Shown here: positions 10,101 through 17,027 of the stretch, one piece after another
Layout of the letters: every line of letters starts with the position of its first letter
How positions within the stretch are numbered: the stretch's first letter is position 1
From: BQJU01 sp964015035
Lineage (GTDB): Bacteria > Bacteroidota > Bacteroidia > Chitinophagales > Saprospiraceae
Direction: 5' to 3'
Length of the DNA: 64,000 nucleotides
Assembly (NCBI GenBank): GCA_964015035.1
Contig: CAXHCA010000010.1
Location: 1-64,000 of the forward strand
Notes under the pieces: model-generated
The model's database searches: none
Told to the model about the DNA's origin: nothing
Seen by the model: only the letters and a program-made list of their open reading frames with translations
Program-made: the position numbers and the translations under genes

Positions 10101-11527
10101 GAGTCATTCGCGGTACAACCGAAAGGTTGAGGCCCGTACTTCTAACCGCTACGGCTGCGGCACTGGGCTTCTTACCAATGGCTATTTCGTCTTCCGCCGG
10201 AGCTGAGGTGCAACGCCCATTGGCCACCGTGGTCATCGGCGGATTGATTACCGCAACCCTTTTGACATTAATTGTCTTGCCGGTTTTATACACCCTTTTC
10301 GAAAAGAAAAAAAGGATCAAATTGAAGATCAAACCCAATGCCGTGTTGTTGATCATTGGTATTTTACCCCTCCCTTTCATTGGCTACAGCCAACAAACCC
10401 TGACCCTTGATCAAGCAGTAGAAATGGCTTACGCCAATAACCTTGGTTTAAAATCCAACACCCTGACAGTAGAGCAATACCGGGCGCGCAGCAAAGCGGC
10501 AATCGATCTCCCCAAAACGGAGTTTTTCTACAGCTACGACAAAAACAACATTGCCGAAAACGGGCAGCCACTACACGTGCTGGGTATCACCCAGTCCTTT
10601 CAACTGCCATCGGTCTATCAGGCTCAGAAAGCCTTAAGTCAATCGGCAATTGCACTTCAGGAAAAACGTGTAGCGCTGACCAAAAGCTACCTGGCCAAGG
10701 AAGTCAGTCGGTCGTATTACGCCATCCTCTACTGGCAAAATGTACAGGAAGAATACCACTATTTAGACAGTCTTTACCAGCAATTCGAAGAGGCCGCAAA
10801 ACGAAAATTCGATTTGGGGGAGGGAAATTATCTGGAGCAAATTACCGCTGCGGCCAAACGAAAACAGATTCTACTCAACCAGGAAAAAGCCAACCAGAAG
10901 CAGGCGCAATATTACGCATTGCTCAACCAGTGGCTACAAACGGAAGACTCCATCCTCGTCTCTGACCAGGCAGCAGACAAGCTGAGCATTCAATCCATTT
11001 CCCTGGAAAATCATCCGTTATTGGCCTTTCAAAAACAGCAAGTGGAAGTAGCCATAGCCGAAAGGGTTTTGGCCGAAAGGCAGAAGCTGCCAGAATTCCA
11101 TCTTTCCGTTTTTAACGGCTTCAACAGCTTTTCCGATCACAAGTCCTATTTGGGCGTACAGGCCGGTATTGCACTGCCGATTTGGGGCAAAGCCTTTAAG
11201 GCAAATGCCGAAGCGGCACAAATCGGCGTAGACATCAAAAACCTGGATGCCCAGCAACAAAAGCAGCAACTGTCGAGTCGCTATCAAGAGTTGCAAGCAG
11301 CATTGGCAGGTTATGCCCTCGCCATTGCTCACTATGATGAGTCTGGAGATCAGCTACAACACGAATTGATTAAGACCGCCAACAAAGCATTCAGCGGTGG
11401 AGAAATTGACTTTTTCCAGTACATCCAAACCCTGGAAAATGCGGCCAATATCCGAATCAATTACCTGGAAAACCTGCATTTGTACAATCAAACCATTATT
11501 GAATTGAATTATCTATTAAATGACTAG
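7196..11527 (+). CDS. czcA: CzcA/CusA heavy-metal RND pump fused to TolC-type outer-membrane factor
   Basis: The protein has 1443 residues against about 1040 for an ordinary CzcA. Residues 1 to about 1030 are a heavy-metal-efflux RND permease: an N-terminal helix, two large periplasmic loops, and the proton-relay motif DFGIIIDGAVIIVE with D400, D406 and E413 in transmembrane helix 4. From about 1045 a second signal-like hydrophobic segment (VLLIIGILPLPFIGYSQ) leads into a TolC-like outer-membrane channel domain starting LTLDQAVEMAYANN (around 1068) and running to the end. It would export Co/Zn/Cd or Cu/Ag ions across both membranes using proton motive force; the metal cannot be told from sequence alone. 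The ATG at 7196 fits the usual CzcA start (MLAHIINYSIRHK). The adaptor gene follows after 2 bases. Confidence 0.92.
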   Translation: MLAHIINYSIRHKLIVFLFTLGLIGFGIYALLNIPIGAVPDITNNQVQVITTSRNLATEDVEKFLTYPVELEMANLPGVKEIRSVSKFGLSVVTIVFEDNMGTYLPRQLIAEKIKAAEEKIPKGFGTPFMGPVSTGLGEIYQYILDVKPGYEDRYTVTDLRTIQDWIVKRQLSGIPGVVEVNTWGGYLKTYEVAINPQRLKAMNLSISQVFKALEDNNSIAGGGYIEKTNEAYFIRAEGLIETNEDIQNIVVDNRDGHPIYIKDLAEVGFGHATRFGAITGNGEGEKVLGQVMMLKGASSKEVIDNVKERVAAIQDALPDGVFINPFLERSELIGKTTFTIAENLILGCLIVIFVVILLLGNLRSGLVVASVIPLSLLFALSMMYIFGVDANLMSLGAIDFGIIIDGAVIIVEYIAFKITSEGSQLHQLPPEERGDLMDKITFESTSKMMHSAVFGQIIIIIVFIPILSLADVEGKMFQPMALTFCFALIGAMILCFTYIPVMSALFIKPADQSTKNRSVRLVHFLQRAYRPSITWALKARPLVLGLAVALLVFAGFIFSKMGGEFVPTLDEGDFVIQPILKTGMSLEKTIEMTTHMEKILRRFPEVNQVVSRIGAAEVPTDPMSMEESDVIITLKPKKQWTTVETKDELAEAFKSAIAEEIPGIEIEFTQPIEMRFNELITGVRADLAIKVFGDDLDVLYQKALEIKRAIEEVEGAADISVEKTAGLPQMTVRYDRQKIAKYGLNITDLNKIVSMGFAGMSAGTIFEGERQFDLMIKYGQDHRQDITDLQNAMIDLPNGTQLPLSAFADVSYTRGPAKISRDDTKRRIVVGVNVRGRDLQSVVDDVQKIITEEVKIPPGYLVEYGGQFENLQSASRRLLVAVPISLVLIFVLLYFAFNSVREALIIYSAIPLASVGGILLLYLRGMPFSISAGVGFIALFGIAVLNGIVLIEHFKDLKARGIEDIYERVIRGTTERLRPVLLTATAAALGFLPMAISSSAGAEVQRPLATVVIGGLITATLLTLIVLPVLYTLFEKKKRIKLKIKPNAVLLIIGILPLPFIGYSQQTLTLDQAVEMAYANNLGLKSNTLTVEQYRARSKAAIDLPKTEFFYSYDKNNIAENGQPLHVLGITQSFQLPSVYQAQKALSQSAIALQEKRVALTKSYLAKEVSRSYYAILYWQNVQEEYHYLDSLYQQFEEAAKRKFDLGEGNYLEQITAAAKRKQILLNQEKANQKQAQYYALLNQWLQTEDSILVSDQAADKLSIQSISLENHPLLAFQKQQVEVAIAERVLAERQKLPEFHLSVFNGFNSFSDHKSYLGVQAGIALPIWGKAFKANAEAAQIGVDIKNLDAQQQKQQLSSRYQELQAALAGYALAIAHYDESGDQLQHELIKTANKAFSGGEIDFFQYIQTLENAANIRINYLENLHLYNQTIIELNYLLND

Positions 11528-11529
11528 TC

Positions 11530-12666
11530 ATGAAAAACACAATATTTCTTTTGTTTTCGATCCTGCTGCTGGCAACGGCCTGCAACAACGAGTCCCTACC
11601 AACAGCCGAAACAATGGCCCAAGCGCCTACCGAAGTTGCGGGGGTAATTGCTTTGACACAAAAACAATTTGACGCTTCCGGCTACGAAGTGGATGGTTTT
11701 TCCAAAAAGTCATTTACCTCATCGCTATCGGTCAATGGGATGATCCACCTTCCGGAAAAAAACAAGGCCATTGTCTCCTCCTTTTTGGGTGGTGTAGTCC
11801 ATGACATGACCTTGATTCCCGGGCAATGGGTTAGAAAGGGACAGCGGCTATTGTCACTAACCAACCCGGAACTGATCAACTGGCAACAGGAGTTTCTGGA
11901 AATAAAAGGTCAATTGGACTACCTCAAAGAGGAATACAACCGGCAAAAGCAGTTGGCTGATGAAAACATTTCCGCCCGCAAAAACTACCTCAAGGCAGAG
12001 GCCGATCTACAGATGGCCGAGGCCAAATATGCTGCTCTCTCCGCAAAGCTACGCTTGATCGGTATTAACCCCGAAACGGTCTCTGCCCAGCAGTTGGTGG
12101 CAACCCTTGGCGTCTTTGCTCCAATCAGCGGCTACCTCTCCGATATTTCGGTGATCAACGGGGCGTTTTTGAATGCATCAGCGCCCGCCCTGGAAATTTC
12201 CAATACCGATCATTTACACATGGAATTGAAAGTCATGGAAACGGATGTCAACAAAATACGCGAGGGTCAAAAAATCAAATTCAAGGCCCAAAACGACCCA
12301 CTAGCTACCTACAACGCCACCATCCACCTCATTGAAAGGGTGGTTGATGAAAACCGGATGGTCAATGTCCACTGCCACCTCGAAGAAACTCCGGATCAAC
12401 ATTTTCTGGCAGGCATGTATGTTACTGCCGATATTATTTTGACCGCAGAGGAAATGCTGGCTTTGCCGGAAGATGCGGTGGTCTCTTTAGAAGACCGCTT
12501 TTTTGTATTGGTAAAACAAGACAACGGTGACCTGAATTTTGTACAAAAAGAGGTGATTCCAGGAGCGCACGAGGACGGGTACATTGCGATCTTAAATAGC
12601 AGCTCCTTTCAATCGGATGACCTCTTTCTGACCAAAGGCGCTTACTATCAAATATTGGGCGAATAG
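11530..12666 (+). CDS. czcB: CzcB/CusB-like periplasmic adaptor lipoprotein
   Basis: This 378-residue membrane-fusion protein has a lipoprotein signal (LLLATAC, acylated Cys at about residue 18). A barrel-sandwich half (VVHDMTLIPGQWVRKGQRLL) is followed by an alpha-helical hairpin (about 115-175) and the second lipoyl half (FAPISGYLSDISVINGAFL), then beta-barrel and membrane-proximal domains. It would link the inner-membrane pump to the outer-membrane channel; here the channel is already fused to the pump, so the adaptor completes a two-gene tripartite system. It starts 2 bases after the upstream stop, indicating translational coupling. I see no CusF or His/Met-rich metal-binding extension. 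Confidence 0.88.
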   Translation: MKNTIFLLFSILLLATACNNESLPTAETMAQAPTEVAGVIALTQKQFDASGYEVDGFSKKSFTSSLSVNGMIHLPEKNKAIVSSFLGGVVHDMTLIPGQWVRKGQRLLSLTNPELINWQQEFLEIKGQLDYLKEEYNRQKQLADENISARKNYLKAEADLQMAEAKYAALSAKLRLIGINPETVSAQQLVATLGVFAPISGYLSDISVINGAFLNASAPALEISNTDHLHMELKVMETDVNKIREGQKIKFKAQNDPLATYNATIHLIERVVDENRMVNVHCHLEETPDQHFLAGMYVTADIILTAEEMLALPEDAVVSLEDRFFVLVKQDNGDLNFVQKEVIPGAHEDGYIAILNSSSFQSDDLFLTKGAYYQILGE

Positions 12667-12744
12667 TTTTTTTTTGAACAATAACTGAGATGCCGACCTT
12701 GTTTTTAAGGCCAGGCTATTGTATCATTTTTAAATACTTGGATC

Positions 12745-13185
12745 ATGAGCATACTAAAAATTGCATCCTTAGCATTATCGATTGCCCTGACCGGAATTAG
12801 CACAGACAATTGGTTTAGCAATAAGGAGGACGCCTTAGCTTATGCGGAGGCGCACAATTCAGATATCCTGATGGTTTTTGCTGGTTCCGACTGGTGTCGG
12901 CCTTGTATACAATTCAAACAAAGTATCCTTACTTCACCGGAATTTGAAGCTTTCAGTAAGGACAACCTGGCTATTCTCTATTTGGATTTCCCGGCTAAAC
13001 GCAAAAACAAATTGAGTGCTGAACAAACCGAACACAACGAGGCGTTGGCTGAAAAATATAACCTCACCGGCTCCTTTCCCAAGATTCTACTTTTTGATAA
13101 AGAACTGGAAACCTACCAGGAGATTTCCTTTAAAGGACAAACACCTGCTGAATTTATTGGGGAAATCAAATCTATTGTAAGATGA
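12745..13185 (+). CDS. Periplasmic thioredoxin-like protein
   Basis: A 146-residue protein with an N-terminal signal-like segment (MSILKIASLALSIALTG) and a thioredoxin fold of the thioredoxin_7/DUF255-like type. The active site is WCRPC (C51, C54), preceded by ILMVFAGSD. It probably acts as a thiol-disulfide reductant in the periplasm. The stop overlaps the start of the next gene by ATGA, so it is translationally coupled to the flavin transferase. The set thioredoxin, ApbE, DUF4266, DUF3570 recurs in many Gram-negative bacteria, which suggests the thioredoxin keeps the Cys pair of the DUF4266 protein, or another partner, reduced; that partner is inference. Confidence 0.85.
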   Translation: MSILKIASLALSIALTGISTDNWFSNKEDALAYAEAHNSDILMVFAGSDWCRPCIQFKQSILTSPEFEAFSKDNLAILYLDFPAKRKNKLSAEQTEHNEALAEKYNLTGSFPKILLFDKELETYQEISFKGQTPAEFIGEIKSIVR

Positions 13186-14177
13186 AATGCTTAAGCTTCT
13201 TGTTGATTTGGTGCGCTTGTCTTGATTTACAAGCGCAATCTAAACCGGTAGAGTCATACAAAGAGGTGCTCATGATCATGGGTACCCGCTTTAAAGTGAC
13301 TGCCACCGCTACGGACCGTGCCATTGCTATGAAGGCAGTACGTGCTGGCATTGCCGAAATGGAGCGCATTGAAGCCTTGATTTCCAGCTGGAAACCGGAT
13401 TCCCAAACCACCGCCATCAACCGCAATGCGGGCGTCGAGCCAGTAGCCGTTGATCTGGAATTGTACAACCTAATCTATCGGGCCAAAAAGATTTCGCGGC
13501 TCACCAATGGGGCTTTCGACATCAGTTTTGCGGTGATGGATCGCATCTATGAATTTGACCGTAAGGAAAAAACACTTCCCGATAGTGTGACCCTGGCCGA
13601 AGCAATCAAAAAAATTGATTGGACCAAGATTATCCTCGATCCCAATACACACAGTGTATTCTTGCAAGAATCAGGCATGAAGATCGGCTTTGGGGCTATT
13701 GGTAAAGGATATGCCGCCAATCGGGCCAAGGCCCTGATGGAGAAGATGGACGGCGTAATAGGTGGGGTGGTCAATGCCAGCGGTGATTTAATCGTTTGGG
13801 GAGAAAATGGAACGGATTCGGGCTGGAAAGTGCAAATATCTGATCCCAAAAATATAGAACAAAGCATGGCTTGGCTGGAATTGAAGAATACGGCCATTGT
13901 GACCTCCGGAGACTACGAGAAGTATTTTACTTCACAAGGAAAACGCTATGCCCATATCATCAATCCTAAAACGGGACTTCCCAGTACGGGCATCAAGAGT
14001 GTGACCATCATTTGTCCGGATACGGAATTGGCAGATGCCTTGGCTACCTCGGTTTTTGTTTTAGGAGCGGAGAAGGGAATGGAATTGATCAATAAGTTGA
14101 ACGGCGTGGAGGGCTTGCTGATCACCGATGCAGATGAAATGCTGACCTCTGACCAATTGATTCTGAACAAGATTTAA
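13182..14177 (+). CDS. apbE: FAD:protein FMN transferase
   Basis: This 331-residue ApbE-family enzyme has an N-terminal secretion signal (about residues 1-18; a lipoprotein cysteine is possible at LIWCAC). Family hallmarks are MGTRFKVTA near the start, LTNGAFDIS, GFGAIGKGYAANRA, VVNASGDLIVWG, the signature YAHIINPKTGLPS and the C-terminal ADALATSVFVLG. ApbE uses Mg2+ and FAD to attach FMN to a Thr or Ser in an S/T-G-A-T-like motif of exported proteins. No such acceptor motif is visible in the neighbouring products, so the substrate lies elsewhere or is unusual. It overlaps the thioredoxin gene by 4 bases and sits 11 bases before the DUF4266 gene. Confidence 0.92.
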   Translation: MKCLSFLLIWCACLDLQAQSKPVESYKEVLMIMGTRFKVTATATDRAIAMKAVRAGIAEMERIEALISSWKPDSQTTAINRNAGVEPVAVDLELYNLIYRAKKISRLTNGAFDISFAVMDRIYEFDRKEKTLPDSVTLAEAIKKIDWTKIILDPNTHSVFLQESGMKIGFGAIGKGYAANRAKALMEKMDGVIGGVVNASGDLIVWGENGTDSGWKVQISDPKNIEQSMAWLELKNTAIVTSGDYEKYFTSQGKRYAHIINPKTGLPSTGIKSVTIICPDTELADALATSVFVLGAEKGMELINKLNGVEGLLITDADEMLTSDQLILNKI

Positions 14178-14188
14178 ATTTTAAACAC

Positions 14189-14410
14189 ATGAAAAACTAC
14201 GTTTTTGGCAGCCTGATATTGCTTCTACTGAGCAGCAGTCTTACCAGTTGTGTTTCGGTAAAAGCCTACCAAAAAATGTATCTCAATGATTCAGAGATGA
14301 CGCTTTCCGATAAAAAAGCAGAAGCATTTGAAATCAACTACGAAGCCTACCGGGAAGGTGCAGCGGGTGCCAATGGAGGCAAAGTCGGTGGTGGCTGCGG
14401 CTGTAATTGA
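14189..14410 (+). CDS. DUF4266 lipoprotein with C-terminal GGGCGCN
   Basis: A 73-residue lipoprotein: residues 1-20 are a signal with lipobox LTSC (Cys21), followed by a charged middle (YQKMYLNDSEMTLSDKK) and a glycine-rich tail GANGGKVGGGCGCN. Apart from the lipidated Cys the only cysteines are C70 and C72, two residues from the end. This matches the DUF4266 family, whose conserved end is a Gly-Cys pair motif. The role is unknown; a metal site or redox-active CxC are possibilities. Its fixed partners here are a thioredoxin and ApbE upstream and a DUF3570 barrel 41 bases downstream. Confidence 0.88.
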   Translation: MKNYVFGSLILLLLSSSLTSCVSVKAYQKMYLNDSEMTLSDKKAEAFEINYEAYREGAAGANGGKVGGGCGCN

Positions 14411-14451
14411 GATGATTATTCTAAACCCTTTGTAGGACAGAATTCAAAACC

Positions 14452-15633
14452 ATGACATTTACCAAAATAATCACTACCCTGGCTTTAGGAATCAGTTGTA
14501 GTGTGCTATGGGCACAAGACGGCTATCAGATGAAACCTAATAGCGACGAAATCGAGGCGGACTTCCTGACCAATTATTACCAACAAGACGGCAACAACTC
14601 TCCGGTAACGGGTGGTATCGGCACAGAGCAATTGACCGATTTTTCGACGATGATTGTCGTTAATATTCCGCTGGATAGTACCAAGTCGATCAATGCATCC
14701 TTCGGTGCCGACATTTACTCCTCCGCTTCAACTGATAATATCGACAACAACCGCTCTTCCGCCTCCAGCCAGGATAGCCGAAAATATGCGAATGTTGGTT
14801 TTTACAAGAAAAAGCTGGCGAAAGGACAGACTTACGGCGTGAAAGCTGGCTTTTCCAAAGAATACGACTATACTTCCTTTTCCGGAGGAGTTTCCTTTAC
14901 GAAAGAATTTAATCAGGGAAATAGTGAACTCAGTTTCAACGGCCAGGCTTTTATAGACTCCTGGCAATTGATTTATCCTATTGAATTGAGGGGCCGGGTA
15001 GATGTAGCGTCGAGTGCCCGAAGGTCGTATAATGCCCAACTCACCTTTTCGCAGGTATTGACCAAACGCCTTCAGTTCTCCGTATCGGCGGAGGCCATTT
15101 ACATGGAAGGACTTTTGTCTACACCTTTCCACCGGGTTTATTTTTCCGACCAGAACCTACCGGATATTGAGCGGCTACCCAATTCCCGATTGAAATTGCC
15201 CTTTTCGCTTCGACTGAATTATATGCCAACTGACTTTCTGATATTTCGGTCGTACTACCGCTACTATACCGATGATTTTGGCATCACCGGCCATACGGCT
15301 AGTCTGGAGGTTCCAATTAAGCTAAATAATGTCTTTACCATTGCGCCTTATTACCGCTACCATACCCAAACCGCAGCGGATTATTTTGCACCGTATCAAG
15401 TCCATACTTCAGCGGAAGAGTTTTATACTTCGGATTATGATTTGTCCACATTGGTTAGCCAAAAAATCGGTTTGGGCGTGAAATATGCCCCCATCTACGG
15501 GCTGGGCAGAGCCAAATTGGGCAAAAAGCTAATGACCCTTAAATATCTGCAATTAAGAGGGGCCAGCTATACCAGAGATACGGGCCTCAATGCCTGGTCT
15601 ATCAGTCTCGATCTCGGCATCGGAATTAAATAG
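14452..15633 (+). CDS. DUF3570 outer-membrane beta-barrel protein
   Basis: This 393-residue protein has a signal peptide (cleavage after LWAQ, about residue 23) and long runs of alternating aromatic and polar residues typical of an outer-membrane barrel, such as LIFRSYYRYYTDDFG and FTIAPYYRYHTQTA. The length and the partner set (thioredoxin, ApbE, DUF4266) identify it as DUF3570. It is last in the operon-like row, and no transporter or enzyme motif is visible. It may form a pore or docking site for the DUF4266 lipoprotein, which is inference from conserved neighbourhood. A decayed methyltransferase lies directly behind it on the other strand. Confidence 0.85.
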   Translation: MTFTKIITTLALGISCSVLWAQDGYQMKPNSDEIEADFLTNYYQQDGNNSPVTGGIGTEQLTDFSTMIVVNIPLDSTKSINASFGADIYSSASTDNIDNNRSSASSQDSRKYANVGFYKKKLAKGQTYGVKAGFSKEYDYTSFSGGVSFTKEFNQGNSELSFNGQAFIDSWQLIYPIELRGRVDVASSARRSYNAQLTFSQVLTKRLQFSVSAEAIYMEGLLSTPFHRVYFSDQNLPDIERLPNSRLKLPFSLRLNYMPTDFLIFRSYYRYYTDDFGITGHTASLEVPIKLNNVFTIAPYYRYHTQTAADYFAPYQVHTSAEEFYTSDYDLSTLVSQKIGLGVKYAPIYGLGRAKLGKKLMTLKYLQLRGASYTRDTGLNAWSISLDLGIGIK

Positions 15634-15746
15634 ATTGGCTGTCCTACCGTGATCAAATCAAAGCTGGCATCAGCAAAATCGGTTTGCTCTGCGCGTTCTA
15701 CTTTGTAGTGAATATGCGCTTTGTGATCCGCCGCCTTGATTTGAAG
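15633..15746 (-). pseudogene. Remnant of a class I SAM-dependent methyltransferase
   Basis: Read on the minus strand, 15746 to 15633 encodes RAEQTDFADASFDLITVGQ preceded by QIKAADHKAHIHYKV. This is the conserved post-motif I region of UbiE/Methyltransf_11-type enzymes (an acidic AEQT..F.D.SFD.IT stretch). Neither the upstream SAM-binding GxGxG motif nor the downstream half is present: the frame runs into a repeat element upstream and the DUF3570 gene end downstream. It is interpreted as a truncated fossil gene. Confidence 0.6.
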
Positions 15747-15946
15747 CGCTAGAGATGTTTCATCCCTTCGGGATAAGAGATTAAAGTAAAAACAAAAGCA
15801 ATGAGTGCATGTCTGGAGGTGGTGCTTTAGCAGCGAAAACTGCAGGTTTTGCAGCCTGAATAGCTTGCCCGAATATACTTCAGGGACTACCTCCAAACAT
15901 ACACTTCAACAAGATATCCGGATTGAATGGAAGAAGATGTTCTGAT
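15747..15946. other. Intergenic region with inverted-repeat element
   Basis: Apart from the methyltransferase remnant to its left, this gap holds only a complete copy of the short inverted-repeat family (15803-15906). It separates two convergent genes, so it may also carry their terminators. Confidence 0.5.
15803..15906. repeat. Short inverted-repeat element, copy 3 (best preserved)
   Basis: The left arm GAGTGCATGTCTGGAGGT (15803-15820) is nearly the reverse complement of the right arm ACCTCCAAACATACACTT (15889-15906), giving a 104-base element. The interior includes a small hairpin, CTGCAGGTTTTGCAG. No open reading frame is enclosed. Confidence 0.65.
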
Positions 15947-16765
15947 CTACTTTCCTTCCAATTGATCAATTTTATACTGAGCCACTTCTTTGTATTTGGC
16001 TTCAGTCACTTTTTTGTAAGCATCGATGGCTTCGGCAGATTGTTTGAGTGCTTCATGAGCCTCTCCTTTGGTGAGATGATATTTACTTTCATTCTCTCCT
16101 TCAGGAATCATGGTCAGGGCCAAATCAGCGTGTGTCAATCCATCCGCAGGTTTGCCGGTATCCAGCAAGGCTTTTGCCAGATAATAATGGGCTTCGGCCG
16201 CATCTTTTACTTCCAGGTAAGCTTCGGCAGCAGCGATGGTCTCTGCATATTTCTTATCGCTATAAGCTACGGCCAGGATATTCGAAGCCTTGCTTTCTAA
16301 TTGCTCTACCTTGCCTTTGGTCTTTTCCGACTTTCCGCAAACATCTGCAGCACGCAAATAAGCCGGTACTGCTTTGGCGATCTCTCCTTTGTCATCAAGC
16401 GCCTGAGCCAAACCGATGTAATTGGCATAAAAACCAGCATTCCAGTCGATCCCCATTTGGTAAGTTTCCAGGGCGGTATCCTCTTCCCCGGCTTTGCGCT
16501 GGCGGTTACCTAAATAATAAGCCCCTACCGCACCATTTCTTTTCGCTAATTTAACTACCTTCTGATCGGTTTCAGAAGTACTGTCTGCCGCTTCGATCGC
16601 CTGTTTCATCAAGGGAATCGCTTCGGCGTATGCTTTAGCTTTTAATTTCTCTAACCCTGAATTATACAAATCAGCAGCAGAGGGTGAATCCTGAGCAATG
16701 GCAGTAGTCGAAATGCCCACACAAAGCAATACCATTGACAGGATGGTCATAATTTTAGAAGTCAT
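15947..16765 (-). CDS. Secreted tetratricopeptide-repeat protein
   Basis: A 272-residue protein with a signal peptide ending near AIAQD (residues 24-26), followed by TPR-like helix pairs over nearly the whole mature chain: AADLYNSGLEKLKAKAYAEA, GAYYLGNRQRKAGEEDTALE, ANYIGLAQALDDKGEIAKAV, EAHYYLAKALLDTGKPADG and SKYHLTKGEAHEALKQSAEA. It is probably a periplasmic scaffold, with no catalytic domain. It lies alone between convergent DUF3570 and the divergent-side cyclase locus, with an AT-rich upstream stretch (16766 onward) likely carrying its promoter. Confidence 0.8.
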   Translation of the reverse strand: MTSKIMTILSMVLLCVGISTTAIAQDSPSAADLYNSGLEKLKAKAYAEAIPLMKQAIEAADSTSETDQKVVKLAKRNGAVGAYYLGNRQRKAGEEDTALETYQMGIDWNAGFYANYIGLAQALDDKGEIAKAVPAYLRAADVCGKSEKTKGKVEQLESKASNILAVAYSDKKYAETIAAAEAYLEVKDAAEAHYYLAKALLDTGKPADGLTHADLALTMIPEGENESKYHLTKGEAHEALKQSAEAIDAYKKVTEAKYKEVAQYKIDQLEGK

Positions 16766-17027
16766 AGAACATTATTTTTATTTTTCCAAAAACCCAAAAA
16801 TATTATTGTTTGTTTAAAATCAAAAATAACTAAAGGTTTTTATCGGATTTGTGTAATTAGGTAAACAATAGGCGCCATAGGAAGTGATGCTACTTCAACG
16901 TGATGAATAAGCTTTTGTTCTCGCAAAACTTTTCTTAACTATTTTTTATTTTTTCAAAATTAAACGTTAAAACATGCCTCAAGCATCCATTCCAACGCAA
17001 CTACAAACCTCCTCCCCTCCACTCGTC

